Origin: an uncultured Bacteroides sp.
Lineage (GTDB): Bacteria > Bacteroidota > Bacteroidia > Bacteroidales > Bacteroidaceae
Assembly: GCA_900544075.1 (NCBI GenBank)
Contig: UQTJ01000001.1
Coordinates: forward strand, 248,001 to 312,000
DNA: 64,000 nt
Direction of reading: 5' to 3'
The notes under the pieces were generated by a model, which saw only the letters and a program-made list of their open reading frames with translations, searched no databases and had not been told where the DNA came from. Below are positions 18,301-27,500 of this stretch, piece by piece; the stretch's first letter is position 1; the number at the start of each line of letters is the position of its first letter. Both the position numbers and the translations under genes were made by a program.

Positions 18301-19584
18301 GTTATGACTGAGATAAGAAGGCGCATCTGTCGTGAAATGGATAAAACCGTTCATTCCCTTGGGTTTACAGTTGAGTCCTCCCTCTACTACACCTACCCAT
18401 AATGTACCGTCATTGTCTTCAATGATTGAGTTTACAAGATTTCTCGACAGACTGGATGCCTGGTTCTGCAAATGCAGATAATTTGTAACATATAAGCGTG
18501 AAGCATACATTTTTGCAAGCCCACCTGTTTCTGTACCTATCCACACAATATCATTTCCATTGTCATAAAAAAGTACATTGACAAAGTTTGAGTTTAGCTG
18601 AGAACCACCTCCCAATCCGCCTTCATCGTCATTTATAACATGCTGGAAGTTGTCATAGACAGGGTTGTAGATATTAAGCCCCATCAAAGTTCCGACAATC
18701 AGCGTTCCATCCCCTGCCGATGTGATATCTGTTATATAGTTCTGTGATAAAGAATGTCCGTCCTCCCTATTGTGCATATAATATCGCACAGTATCTGTCA
18801 ATATGCTGTATCTGAGCAGACCGAAACTTGTTCCTATCCATACGTCATTATTAAGAACGTGCATGCAAAATACTGACTGCCCATACAAAGAGGCTAAAGA
18901 TGATGAAGCAGCATTAGGCTCCTGCCACTCCATAACCGTATCAGCTACGCGACAGAGCATATTGCCTTTCTGAAACCATATATATCCATTAATCTCACAT
19001 AGTGCAGTACCACGCTCGTTCGTATTGACATGCGATACTTTTATTACATCACTTACGCCACCCTTATCATCAAGCACCACCTTATAAAGAATGTTCTTGC
19101 TACTCAACCATATATTGCCCGACTTGGAAACAAGCATCCCGGATATAGGAGAATCAATAAATGGCATTAAGGAAGATGCCACTTCCGATGTCCTTAGGTC
19201 AAGGTCGTTTATAGATATAAGGTCTATTCCGTCATCTCCAGCCACCCATAATCTTCCGAACTTATCTTCGCATAAATAGCTTATAAAATTAGATTTCAGC
19301 TTGTTAGTTCCTGTATTGGTACTGAAATTCACAAACTCATATCCATCGTATCGGGAAACGCCTCCTCCCATAGTGGAAAGCCACAGATATCCACGACTGT
19401 CTTTTACCACATCATCAACAAAGACATGCGGCAAACCGTCCTGCATTGTGATACAGGAAAATGTATATCTGTTTGTGTAGTTCACAATTTCCTGCCTGTC
19501 TGCATTCCTTGCGGATGACTGCAATATTCCCACAATACAATATAATATAAACAATGAATAAGATAGAATGTGCTTTAAATTCAT
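15364..19584 (-). CDS. Hybrid two-component system sensor/regulator HTCS1 (arabinan)
   Basis: This 1406-residue inner-membrane protein senses oligosaccharide in the periplasm and activates the locus. After a signal/TM at 1-25 come two-bladed-propeller repeats (many [LV]W[IVL]G and G-G-[LI] motifs, residues 45-700), a Y_Y_Y domain at about 725-800, and a TM at 805-825 (PWFVLSVMLLLALIGYRIV). A coiled coil is followed by the HisKA domain with phospho-acceptor His906 (NITHEFRTP), HATPase with N-box NLISNAIKF and DTGKGI, then a receiver with Asp1203 (VISDLMMPVMDG) and an AraC-type HTH at about 1295-1400 (ISEIAYQVGFNDPKYFTRCF). All catalytic motifs are intact. It sits between the two divergent arabinan operons it probably controls. 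Confidence 0.95.
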   Translation of the reverse strand: MNLKHILSYSLFILYCIVGILQSSARNADRQEIVNYTNRYTFSCITMQDGLPHVFVDDVVKDSRGYLWLSTMGGGVSRYDGYEFVNFSTNTGTNKLKSNFISYLCEDKFGRLWVAGDDGIDLISINDLDLRTSEVASSLMPFIDSPISGMLVSKSGNIWLSSKNILYKVVLDDKGGVSDVIKVSHVNTNERGTALCEINGYIWFQKGNMLCRVADTVMEWQEPNAASSSLASLYGQSVFCMHVLNNDVWIGTSFGLLRYSILTDTVRYYMHNREDGHSLSQNYITDITSAGDGTLIVGTLMGLNIYNPVYDNFQHVINDDEGGLGGGSQLNSNFVNVLFYDNGNDIVWIGTETGGLAKMYASRLYVTNYLHLQNQASSLSRNLVNSIIEDNDGTLWVGVVEGGLNCKPKGMNGFIHFTTDAPSYLSHNTVSSLALDGKERLYVGTWGGGVGWINRKTGTVKRFNRIEGIDDIFISTLIYDRINDLLWIGSQHSAYVYNPKDNTVKEPFKDAEKEIVNINALGGCISGAGDLWLSSVYGLLRVDLKAYSRGELVYKKYTDGVNMPKGERITSVHEAGNGDLWIGSNGAGIYRAVKDGENYVFSSYNVQDGLISNNVRGIQEDWYGNIWITTVNGLSRYYPKDDMFVGYTSKDGLPSDNFYWNATAVSGNGEKIYLGSLGGLSEVHPVMEKESRMNFPLAITRINVIGGACHPEDGLLELHESDKSLTIEFAALDYNPSSLAAYSYRLVGFDDNWIDTRRDRRTVTYTNLKPGKYSFQLRYTPDGKNWISAGNGLQIEVSPYFYKTPWFVLSVMLLLALIGYRIVTWRFNEMKRQQIILHDKVEERTRELKEQQKLLSVQTEELSKQNGLLKEQNIQITEQKNKILEMSRKVEELTIDKLTFFTNITHEFRTPLTLIVGPIERALKLSYNPQVIEQLNLVEKNSKYLLSLINQLLDFRKVEDGRMKIICHHGNINTFLDDLLTPFVAFAGDHGITLKSYKRIDNPYMMFDEDIMRKVITNLISNAIKFTEKGGMVSVYAATVNDNGGEKLYICVRDTGKGIPEGDIEKIFNRFYQADNQGLESVSGQSGTGIGLYLCKKLITLLEGSLVAMNNPVQGSSFRILLPVERGDKNEIVDEVYDDEHDEVSLSPEKNGKLNILIVEDNKDMRDYIRSILAEYYNVLEASNGEEALHVLSSSNVDFVISDLMMPVMDGMELSHRIRSDFSISHIPILMLTAKTSDEARLEGYKAGVDSYLLKPFDENLLLARISGILENRKRFQQKFYLTMDVDSLEIDEESGDKKFLDKAMKVVKENYMNPDFDVADFINAMGMSKSLLNKKMQSLTGQSTNQFMRNYRLNLARELLLKNKVTHNMNISEIAYQVGFNDPKYFTRCFTKHFNVTPSSIMEDK

Positions 19585-19606
19585 AAATCCAGGTTTTAGT
19601 TATCCA

Positions 19607-19614
19607 CAAAAATA
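19607..19614 (-). promoter_or_regulatory. -7 box of HTCS1, overlapped by an operator-like half-site
   Basis: On the minus strand TATTTTTG (19614-19607) lies 22 bp before the HTCS1 ATG at 19584. An imperfect copy of the operator half-site (GTTATCCACAA, near 19599-19609) touches this box, so binding there could repress or tune HTCS1 itself. The match is 8 of 11 and could be chance. Confidence 0.4.
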
Positions 19615-19670
19615 AAACCTATTTCCTAATTTCATACTACTGCAGGCAGAGTTTTTCCGGCATTTGCAGG

Positions 19671-19730
19671 TTTATCCACCTAACATGTTTATTTGTCCAC
19701 CTGCCTAACAAGAACAGGGAGGTATATTTG
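19671..19730 (+). promoter_or_regulatory. HTCS-type promoter and operators of the GH43-GH51-GH51 operon
   Basis: TTTATCCACCT (19671-19681) and TTTGTCCACCT (19692-19702) are direct repeats exactly 21 bp apart. The -7 box TATATTTG is at 19723-19730, 22 bp after the proximal TTTGTCCAC. This repeats the architecture of the susC promoter in the same PUL: same consensus TTTRTCCACYT, same 21-bp spacing, and 21 versus 22 bp to the -7 box. The start codon is 22 bp beyond the -7 box. Confidence 0.78.
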
Positions 19731-19752
19731 CAAAAAATTAATTTCTAACAGT

Positions 19753-20733
19753 ATGAAAAATAAGATTAGATTATTGATTGTTACATTTCTTGCAAGCTTA
19801 GTATGCCACACATTGCATGCTGCAAAAGAAGACACTACTTTCGTAGCCAAAGGCAATCCTGTAATTACACACAAATACTTAGGCGACCCGGCTGCTTTGG
19901 TACACAATGGTACGGTATATATCTATGCCGGACACGACGAATGTCCGGAACCGCATCAGTATTATCTGATGAACGAATGGTGCATTTTCTCGACCAAGGA
20001 CATGAAAACATTCACCGAACATTCTTACACTCTTAAGGCAAAGGATTTCAAATGGGCAAAGGGTGATGCATGGGCAAGCCAGGTAATAGAAAGGAACGGT
20101 AAATTCTACTGGTATGTAACAGTGGAGCATGCCACCATACCGGGAAAATCAATCGGTGTGGCAGTGGCTGATTCTCCGACAGGTCCTTTCAAGGATGCAA
20201 GGGGCAGTGCATTAATCACCAATGATATGACTACACAATATACCTCCATAGGCTGGGACGACATTGACCCGACCGTAATAATAGATGACGACGGACAGGC
20301 ATATCTGTTCTGGGGTAACACTCAGTGTTATTATGCAAAACTGAAAGAAAACATGACAGAGCTTGACGGCCCTATCATTCCGATAAACCTTCCACGCTTC
20401 ACTGAAGCTCCATGGATACACAAACATGGCGACTGGTATTATCTGTCGTTCGCATCGGAATTTCCGGAGAAGATTTGCTATGCCATGAGCAGAAGCATCA
20501 ACGGGCCATGGGAGTATAAAGGAATACTGAACGAACTGGCCGGAAACTCAAACACTAACCACCAGTCAATAATAGACTTCAACGGTAAATCATATTTCAT
20601 TTACCATAACGGCGGAATAAATACTAATGGAGGCAGTTTCCGACGCTCTATCTGCATTGACCGTTTATACTATAATGAAGACGGAACGATAAAAAGAATA
20701 CAGATGACGAGCGAAGGTATCACAAATGAATAA
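19753..20733 (+). CDS. GH43 exo-acting arabinofuranosidase/arabinanase
   Basis: I start at the ATG at 19753 because it follows the -7 box at 19723-19730 and gives a signal peptide (VCHTLHAAKED); the longer frame from 19693 begins inside the promoter. The 326-residue product is a single GH43 propeller with base Asp45 (YLGDPAALV), Asp172 (DDIDPTVI) and acid Glu218 (RFTEAPWI). GWDDIDPTVIIDDDGQAYLFWGN is a very typical GH43 block. It is probably periplasmic and trims arabino-oligosaccharides released by the surface endo-enzyme. It leads a plus-strand operon with two GH51 genes. Within GH43, some members act on arabinoxylan, but the neighbours favour arabinan. Confidence 0.88.
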   Translation: MKNKIRLLIVTFLASLVCHTLHAAKEDTTFVAKGNPVITHKYLGDPAALVHNGTVYIYAGHDECPEPHQYYLMNEWCIFSTKDMKTFTEHSYTLKAKDFKWAKGDAWASQVIERNGKFYWYVTVEHATIPGKSIGVAVADSPTGPFKDARGSALITNDMTTQYTSIGWDDIDPTVIIDDDGQAYLFWGNTQCYYAKLKENMTELDGPIIPINLPRFTEAPWIHKHGDWYYLSFASEFPEKICYAMSRSINGPWEYKGILNELAGNSNTNHQSIIDFNGKSYFIYHNGGINTNGGSFRRSICIDRLYYNEDGTIKRIQMTSEGITNE

Positions 20734-20759
20734 TTATTTTAAAAATCAACATAAAAAGC

Positions 20760-20767
20760 TATTTTTG
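20760..20767 (+). promoter_or_regulatory. Possible internal -7 box before the first GH51 gene
   Basis: TATTTTTG matches TAnnTTTG and lies 28 bp before the ATG at 20796, in the only sizeable gap of the plus operon (62 bp). No -33 element is seen. It may give extra GH51 expression, or the match may be chance in AT-rich DNA. Confidence 0.3.
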
Positions 20768-20795
20768 TATCACAAATAAAATTAATACTTTTCCC

Positions 20796-22775
20796 ATGAA
20801 AAAACACTTCACATTATTAAGTGCCTTAGCCCTTACAACATGTATGGGCATCAGCGCACAAGAGGTAAACAACATGGTTGTCCAGACCAACAAAATCGGT
20901 GCTGAAATACAGCCTACTATGTACGGACATTTCTTCGAGGACATCAACTATGGTGCCGACGGAGGACTGTATGCAGAACTTATAAAGAACCGTTCGTTTG
21001 AGTTTCCACAGAACTTTATGGGATGGAACGTATTCGGCAATGTAACTTTACTAAATGACGGTCCGTTCGACAAGAACCCACACTATGTAAGATTAGGTGA
21101 CCCGGGACATGCACACAAGCGTACAGGTATCGAAAACGAAGGTTTCTTCGGAATAGGTATCAAAGCCGGAGAAAGCTACCGTTTCAGCGTATGGGCAAGG
21201 GGTGAAAACCAGAAAATCACTGTGGAACTCATTGACAATGCTTCTATGGGAGAAACACAGGTTATAACCTCGCAGACATTGGATATCAACTCCAAGGACT
21301 GGAAGAAATATGAGATAAAGCTTACTCCGGAACAGACATTCTCAAAAGCTCACTTGCGTATCTTCCTTGCATCTGCCGGTACTGTTGACCTGGAACATGT
21401 TTCATTATTCCCTACCGACACATGGAAAGGCCGCGAAAACGGATTGCGCAAAGACCTTGTACAGGCTCTTGCCGATACAAAACCGGGTGTATTCCGCTTC
21501 CCGGGAGGATGTATCGTTGAAGGCACAGACCTTGCTTCGCGCTATAACTGGAAAAACTCTGTAGGTCCTGTCGAGAACCGTCCTCTGAACGAAAACCGCT
21601 GGCACTATACTTTCCCTCACCGCTTCTTCCCTGACTATTTCCAGACATACGGAATGGGATTTTATGAAATGTTCCTGCTGGCTGAGGATATGGGTGCAGA
21701 AGCACTGCCTGTACTTAGCTGCGGTCTTGCATGTCAGTTCCAGAATGAGAATGAAGAGGCACACGTGAAGGTTTGCGACCTTCAGCCTTACATACAGGAT
21801 GCTCTCGACCTTATCGAGTTTGCAAACGGAGGTACAGACACCAAATGGGGAGGCCTTCGTGCAGAAATGGGACATCCGGAACCTTTCAACTTGAAATTCA
21901 TCGGAATAGGTAACGAACAGTGGGGGCCTGAATATCCGGAACGTCTGAAACCATTCGTAGAAGCAATCCGCAAGGCATATCCTGACATGAAGATTATCGG
22001 TTCGTCAGGTCCTAACTCTGAGGGTAAGGACTTTGAATACCTGTGGCCGGAAATGAAGAAACTGAAAGTAGATTTGGTGGACGAGCACTTCTACCGTCCT
22101 GAAGACTGGTTCCTTAACTCAGGCAGCAGATATGACAACTACGACCGTAAAGGTCCGAAAGTGTTTGCAGGCGAATATGCATGCCACGGCAAGGGCAAGA
22201 AATGGAATCATTTCCACGCTTCACTTCTTGAAGCTGCTTTCCTTACAGGCGTAGAACGTAATGCCGACATCGTACATATGGCTACATACGCTCCGCTGCT
22301 TGCACACGTTGAAGGATGGCAGTGGCGTCCTGACCTGATATGGTTCGACAATCTACGCTCTGTACGCACATGCAGCTGGTATGTTCAGAACCTGTACGGA
22401 CACAACAAGGGAACAAACGTTATTCCTCTGACTATGGACAAAAAGGCTGTAAGCGGCCAGGAGGGGCAGAACGGACTCTTTGCAAGTGCGGTATTGGACA
22501 AGGAGAACAATACTTACATTCTGAAAGTTGTCAATACTTCGGACAAGAGCCAGAAACTGAACATCGAATTCAAAGGCCTGAAGAAATCAGTATCACTCGT
22601 CAACGGCAAGTGTATCACTCTCCATTCTGACAATTCCGACGCAGAAAACACTCTTGACGAACCAAACAAGATTGTTCCGGTGGAAAAGGATATCAACATC
22701 GAAAAGAACATCCTGAGCACCGAAATCGGAGAAATGACATTCGCAATCTATAAATTTGAAATATCTAAAAAGTAA
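20796..22775 (+). CDS. GH51 alpha-L-arabinofuranosidase with N-terminal binding module
   Basis: This 659-residue protein has a signal peptide (MGISAQEV). The N-terminal strand IQPTMYGHFFEDINYGADGGLYAELIKNRSFE belongs to the GH51 barrel and is followed by a CBM4/9-like insert at about residues 75-205. The (beta/alpha)8 barrel follows with VFRFPGGCI, acid/base Glu374 in IGNEQWGPEY and nucleophile Glu460 in VFAGEYACHG, ending in a C-terminal beta-sandwich. It removes terminal and side-chain alpha-L-arabinofuranose from arabinan fragments, with retention of configuration, probably in the periplasm. It is 62 bp after the GH43 gene and 3 bp before the second GH51 gene. Confidence 0.93.
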   Translation: MKKHFTLLSALALTTCMGISAQEVNNMVVQTNKIGAEIQPTMYGHFFEDINYGADGGLYAELIKNRSFEFPQNFMGWNVFGNVTLLNDGPFDKNPHYVRLGDPGHAHKRTGIENEGFFGIGIKAGESYRFSVWARGENQKITVELIDNASMGETQVITSQTLDINSKDWKKYEIKLTPEQTFSKAHLRIFLASAGTVDLEHVSLFPTDTWKGRENGLRKDLVQALADTKPGVFRFPGGCIVEGTDLASRYNWKNSVGPVENRPLNENRWHYTFPHRFFPDYFQTYGMGFYEMFLLAEDMGAEALPVLSCGLACQFQNENEEAHVKVCDLQPYIQDALDLIEFANGGTDTKWGGLRAEMGHPEPFNLKFIGIGNEQWGPEYPERLKPFVEAIRKAYPDMKIIGSSGPNSEGKDFEYLWPEMKKLKVDLVDEHFYRPEDWFLNSGSRYDNYDRKGPKVFAGEYACHGKGKKWNHFHASLLEAAFLTGVERNADIVHMATYAPLLAHVEGWQWRPDLIWFDNLRSVRTCSWYVQNLYGHNKGTNVIPLTMDKKAVSGQEGQNGLFASAVLDKENNTYILKVVNTSDKSQKLNIEFKGLKKSVSLVNGKCITLHSDNSDAENTLDEPNKIVPVEKDINIEKNILSTEIGEMTFAIYKFEISKK

Positions 22776-22778
22776 CTT

Positions 22779-24314
22779 ATGAAGAACATCGTTTTATCTA
22801 TTGCCATGATGGCAAGCGTATCGGCTTTTGCACAGCAGAAGTCTACGATAGAAATATATCCTGAAAAAGGTAACCAGATTATACCGAAAGAAATATACGG
22901 ACAGTTTGCCGAACATCTTGGTACATGTATATACGGCGGACTTTGGGTAGGCGAAGACTCGAAGATTCCTAACATAAAAGGCTACAGAACAGACGTTTTC
23001 GAGGCACTGAAGAAACTGAAAGTGCCTGTACTGAGATGGCCGGGCGGATGTTTTGCCGATGAATACCACTGGATGGACGGTATCGGTCCTAAGGAAAACC
23101 GCCCTCGCATGGTGAACAACAACTGGGGTGGTACGGTAGAAGACAACAGCTTCGGTACTCATGAATTCCTCAACCTCTGCGAAATGCTCGGATGCGAGCC
23201 TTATATCAGCGGAAACGTAGGTAGCGGTTCGGTAGAGGAAATGGCAAAATGGGTGGAATACATGACATCCGAACAGGGAAGCCCTATGGCAAAGCTCCGT
23301 AAGGAAAACGGACGCGAAAAGCCTTGGAAGGTGAAATACTTCGGAGTAGGTAACGAAAGCTGGGGATGCGGTGGAAACATGCGTCCGGAATATTACGCCG
23401 ACCTGTATCGCCGTTATTCCACTTACTGCAGAAACTATAACGGAAACAGACTGTTCAAGATTGCAAGCGGTGCGAGCGACTATGATTACAACTGGACTGA
23501 GGTGCTTATGCAGAACGTAGGCCACAGAATGGACGGAGTGTCACTCCACTATTATACAGTGACAGGATGGAGCGGCAGCAAAGGCTCGGCTACCAAGTTC
23601 ACAAACGAGGATTATTACTGGACAATGGGCAAATGTCTTGAAATAGAAGATGTACTGAAACGCCACATCGCCATCATGGACAAGTATGACCCTAAGAAAC
23701 AGATTGCCCTGATGGTGGACGAATGGGGTACATGGTGGGATGAAGAACCGGGAACTATCCCAGGACACCTTTACCAGCAGAACACACTGCGCGACGCTTT
23801 CGTGGCTTCACTCACTCTTGATGTGTTCCACAAATATACAGACCGCGTAAAGATGACAAACATCGCACAGATAGCAAACGTTCTTCAGTCAATGATTCTG
23901 ACAAAAGACGACAAAATGGTATTGACTCCTACATACCACGTGTTCGAAATGTACAACGTACATCAGGATGCTACCTACCTGCCATTGAACCTCGAATGTA
24001 ACTACAAGGTGGTGAGAAACAACAGAGAAGTGCCGATGGTGAGCGCTACAGCATCACGCAAGGACGGACTGACACACATCTCGCTGTCAAATGTCGATTT
24101 GAACGAGGAACAGGAAATCACAATCAAACTTGACGGAATGAACATCAAGAGTGTTTCAGGAAGAATCCTTACTTCTGACAAGATTGACGATTACAACTCT
24201 TTCGAGAATCCGGACGTAGTTTGCCCTAAAGAATTCAAAGGTGCAAAAATCAGCAAGAACACACTTAAGGTGAAACTTCCTGCAAAATCAATAGTAACGC
24301 TGGAGCTTAAATAA
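22779..24314 (+). CDS. GH51 alpha-L-arabinofuranosidase (compact form)
   Basis: This 511-residue protein has a short signal peptide (SVSAFAQQ). It is the compact type of GH51 without the inserted binding module: [21 protein letters not shown] at the first strand, [15 protein letters not shown], acid/base Glu193 in [10 protein letters not shown], nucleophile Glu315 in [14 protein letters not shown], and a C-terminal beta-sandwich. It hydrolyses non-reducing alpha-L-arabinofuranosyl residues. It starts 3 bp after its neighbour's stop, so translation may be coupled. The two GH51 enzymes differ clearly in sequence and layout, which suggests complementary linkage preference rather than recent duplication. 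A terminator hairpin follows at 24349. Confidence 0.94.
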   Translation: MKNIVLSIAMMASVSAFAQQKSTIEIYPEKGNQIIPKEIYGQFAEHLGTCIYGGLWVGEDSKIPNIKGYRTDVFEALKKLKVPVLRWPGGCFADEYHWMDGIGPKENRPRMVNNNWGGTVEDNSFGTHEFLNLCEMLGCEPYISGNVGSGSVEEMAKWVEYMTSEQGSPMAKLRKENGREKPWKVKYFGVGNESWGCGGNMRPEYYADLYRRYSTYCRNYNGNRLFKIASGASDYDYNWTEVLMQNVGHRMDGVSLHYYTVTGWSGSKGSATKFTNEDYYWTMGKCLEIEDVLKRHIAIMDKYDPKKQIALMVDEWGTWWDEEPGTIPGHLYQQNTLRDAFVASLTLDVFHKYTDRVKMTNIAQIANVLQSMILTKDDKMVLTPTYHVFEMYNVHQDATYLPLNLECNYKVVRNNREVPMVSATASRKDGLTHISLSNVDLNEEQEITIKLDGMNIKSVSGRILTSDKIDDYNSFENPDVVCPKEFKGAKISKNTLKVKLPAKSIVTLELK

Positions 24315-24348
24315 AGCGAAGTATAGTAAAGTAAACAGATAAATTGCA

Positions 24349-24383
24349 AAGAGCCATATTCCGACAATGGGGATATGGCTCTT
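24349..24383 (+). terminator. Terminator of the GH43-GH51-GH51 operon
   Basis: AAGAGCCATATTCC (24349-24362) and GGGATATGGCTCTT (24370-24383) form a 14-bp stem with one G-U pair and a 7-nt loop, followed by a T-rich run (AATCTTTTGTT). It lies 35 bp after the GH51 stop. Confidence 0.8.
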
Positions 24384-24439
24384 AATCTTTTGTTATGTTT
24401 CCGTACGTTTATAGAAAAATTCTTAGACGCAGAAACCGT

Positions 24440-24527
24440 AACACGTACGTGTAACGGGTGGAACACGAACGTGTAACGCGCGTAACACGTACGTGACGCG
24501 CGCGTTACACGAACGTGTTACGGTTTA
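24440..24527. repeat. Four 22-bp tandem units with CACGNACGTG palindromes, between convergent genes
   Basis: Units start at 24440, 24462, 24484 and 24506, exactly 22 bp apart. Each opens with [AT]ACACG, alternates T or A at the centre (ACACGTACGT, ACACGAACGT, ACACGTACGT, ACACGAACGT) and continues with an ACG-rich half of 11 bp. The outer parts (24434-24456 and 24503-24525) are a 23-bp inverted repeat with one mismatch. The array sits between the converging GH51 operon and HTCS2 gene and is GC-rich in AT-rich surroundings. It could fold as a strong hairpin on either strand and end transcription both ways. The 11-bp half-period recalls the array near 3400. Confidence 0.8.
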
Positions 24528-24549
24528 TAAATACGGGAATTTCCGGATA

Positions 24550-27500
24550 TTACTTCTGTTGCTTTATATATTCTGTCGGGAGGCAACCAATATATTTCTT
24601 GAAGCTCGTAGCAAAATAAGACGGAGTGCTGAACCCGACCATGGAGCTTATCTCAGCAATGTTATAACGTCCTTCCTTGAGCAGACGGCATGCTTCGGAA
24701 AATCTGATTTTCTTTATAAACTCTATGGCCGACTCTCCTGTTATGGCTTTCAGCTTGAGATGCAGGTTTGAACGGCTCATGTTCATCTGACTTGCAAAAT
24801 CCTCGGTAGAGAAGTCTGTATTGTCCAGATTCTTTTTGACTATCTCCACAGCTTTCTTAAGGAGTTCCTCGTCTACAGGATTGAATGTCACTTTCTCCGG
24901 CTCCACTGTAAGCTCTTTGGAATAATGCTCCAGCATACGGCGGCGCGTACGCATCATGTTCTGTATCTTCGAAATCACTAAAGAAAGCGAGAACGGTTTC
25001 GGAATATAGTCGTCGGCACCTGTTCCAAGAGCCTCTTTCTGGTCGTTCATATCGGTTTTCGCCGAAAGCATTATCACAGGGATATGGCTTGTAGATACGT
25101 TCTGCTTGATGTTTTTGCATAACTTCACTCCGTCCATGACAGGCATCATCACGTCTGTTATCACTATATCTACAGTATTTTTCTTAAGCAGCTCCAATGC
25201 CACTTCGCCATTCTCCGCCTGAAGCACAGTGAATACTTTTGACAAACCGGATTTTAAATAATGCCTTACTTCGTCATTATCCTCTACCACTAATATTGTA
25301 CCTCTTTCCAGACTGTCATCATCTTCATCAACGCCTTTTACATCATCATCTGAATCGATGAAAAACATTTCTTTGGTATTGGTGAAATGTGCCGGTGTCT
25401 CTGTACCAGGCAAACTGCCGGCAATCTCATCCTCCTTATACACGGACATATCCTGAGGCAAATAAACGTAGAATGTACTGCCCTTGCCCGGTTCGCTCTC
25501 CAGTTCTATAGTTCCATGATGCAGTTCTACCAGACGCTGTACCAGTGACAGACCTATACCACTTCCTATATGTTCGGAATCCAACTGGAAGAAACGCTCG
25601 AAAATCTTCTTGTGCTTGTTCGGCGCTATACCTACTCCGGTATCGGAAACACTCAATACCAGAAAACCGTCTTTCAACGACAGATTAACGGTAATACTTC
25701 CTTCCTTGGTATATTTGAACGAGTTGGACAAAAGATTATTCAATATAATCTCAATGTATTTTGCATCGGCAAGGACTTCTGTACCGTCCAGGTCGGATAC
25801 AAGATTATAAGACAGCGATTTGTGCTTAGCGAGTTTCTCGTAGAAAGAGAAACATTCCTTTACTACGGAATATATGTTGCTTTTTTCCACTCTTAGCTTG
25901 AACACACCAAGCTCGGCACGTCTGTAATCCATCAGCTGATTAACCATATGCAGCAGACGTGTAGTATTTCTCTCCACAAAACCAAGCTGCTCCTTCATCC
26001 ATCTGTCCGTAGTACGCAACTTCATTTCCTGCACAGGGGCCATGATAAGAGTTAGCGGAGTGCGCAATTCATGGGATATGTTTATGAAGAAACGCATCTT
26101 CATCTGATTTATTTCTTCCTGATGTATTTTCTCCTTATGCTCCATCTCCAGCTGCGCCTGCATCTGTTTTTTTATCCAGAAATGCCTCAGAACAAGAGAT
26201 ATGACAATCACAACCAGAACAAATATAAGCGTGCGTGCCCACCAGGTTTCATACCACACAGGCAGTATTCTGATGTAAAGTGTTTCAGGATTATTATTCC
26301 ATTTTCCGTCATTATTGGCCGAACGAACCTTGAAACAATACTCTCCGTGAGGGAGATTTATATAAGAGACAGAACGGTTGGACTGCACCTGAGTCCAGTT
26401 TTCATCATACCCCTCAAGCTTGTATGAGAACGTGTTATGCTGTCCTGCCAGATAATTTGACACAACGAACTTAAGAGTAAATGAGCGATGAGAATTGTCA
26501 AGTGTGATACTGTCCGTATCGGAAATATGTTTCTTCAATATTCCTGTATCATCGCCCGGACGTACCTCTCTGTCGTACAGCATCAGCTTTGTTATCACCG
26601 GACTCGGAGAATAAGGATTGTCTATAAGAAGTTCCGGACGGAATGTTGTTATTCCGTTTATACCTCCGAAATAAAGCTGTCCGTCGGACGTACGGCAATG
26701 TGAATAAGAATTAAACTGGTTGCTCTGTATGCCATCGTCTATCGTAAAGTTTCTGAACTTATCGTTCAGCGGACTGTAACAGCTGAGTCCCATATTCGTA
26801 CTTACCCATATATTGCTGAAAGAATCTTCTTCTATACCATAAACCACATTGTTCGGCAATCCGTCAGCATCCGAAAGATGAATAAGTTCTCCCTTCTTGG
26901 CATCTATGCAATAAAGCCCCATCCTTGTACCTATCCATATACGTCCGTCTCCTGCCTGGTATATACATTGGGCAGTCTTTATATTACCGATACCTTTTAT
27001 CCCGAATGATGTTTTTTTGAGTTTACCGTCTTCCACCGAATATTTCAGCATCTCGTCGTCAAGAGCTATCCAAAGACAGTCGGAAGTATCCTTATACATT
27101 GCATATATTGCCTTCCCGAACACGGAAGCATCTGTTTCGGGAGTAAAAGAACCGTCAGCGGTGTTATAGACAAATAAACCGTTAAGAGTGCCAAGCCACA
27201 GAGTCTTGCTGTCGCGCGGCAATATTACATATATACTGTTGGAAGGCGAGTTTATCTCGCTTATATATCTGTGTCTTATGCTACCCGTCCTGCGGTCGAT
27301 TTCCTTCATTCCGCCTGCATGAGTACCGACATATACCTTGTCCGAAGCCTCATCAATATATACGGATTTCACATTATTTGACTCACGTGATATACCATCA
27401 TCCCCAGAATCGAACAAATAAAACCTGAAAGTGCCATCCGCAGGGTTATAACAGTTTAGTCCGCCATCATTTGTACCTATCCACAGCCTTGATTTCTTAT

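Noticed and set aside
19599..19609. DnaA box (TTATCCACA) and thus an origin
   Set aside because: A single copy with no cluster and no replication genes; it is better read as a degenerate HTCS half-site or chance.
19693..19752. Longer start of the GH43 gene
   Set aside because: The upstream codons overlap the operator and -7 box, and the internal ATG at 19753 begins a clear signal peptide.
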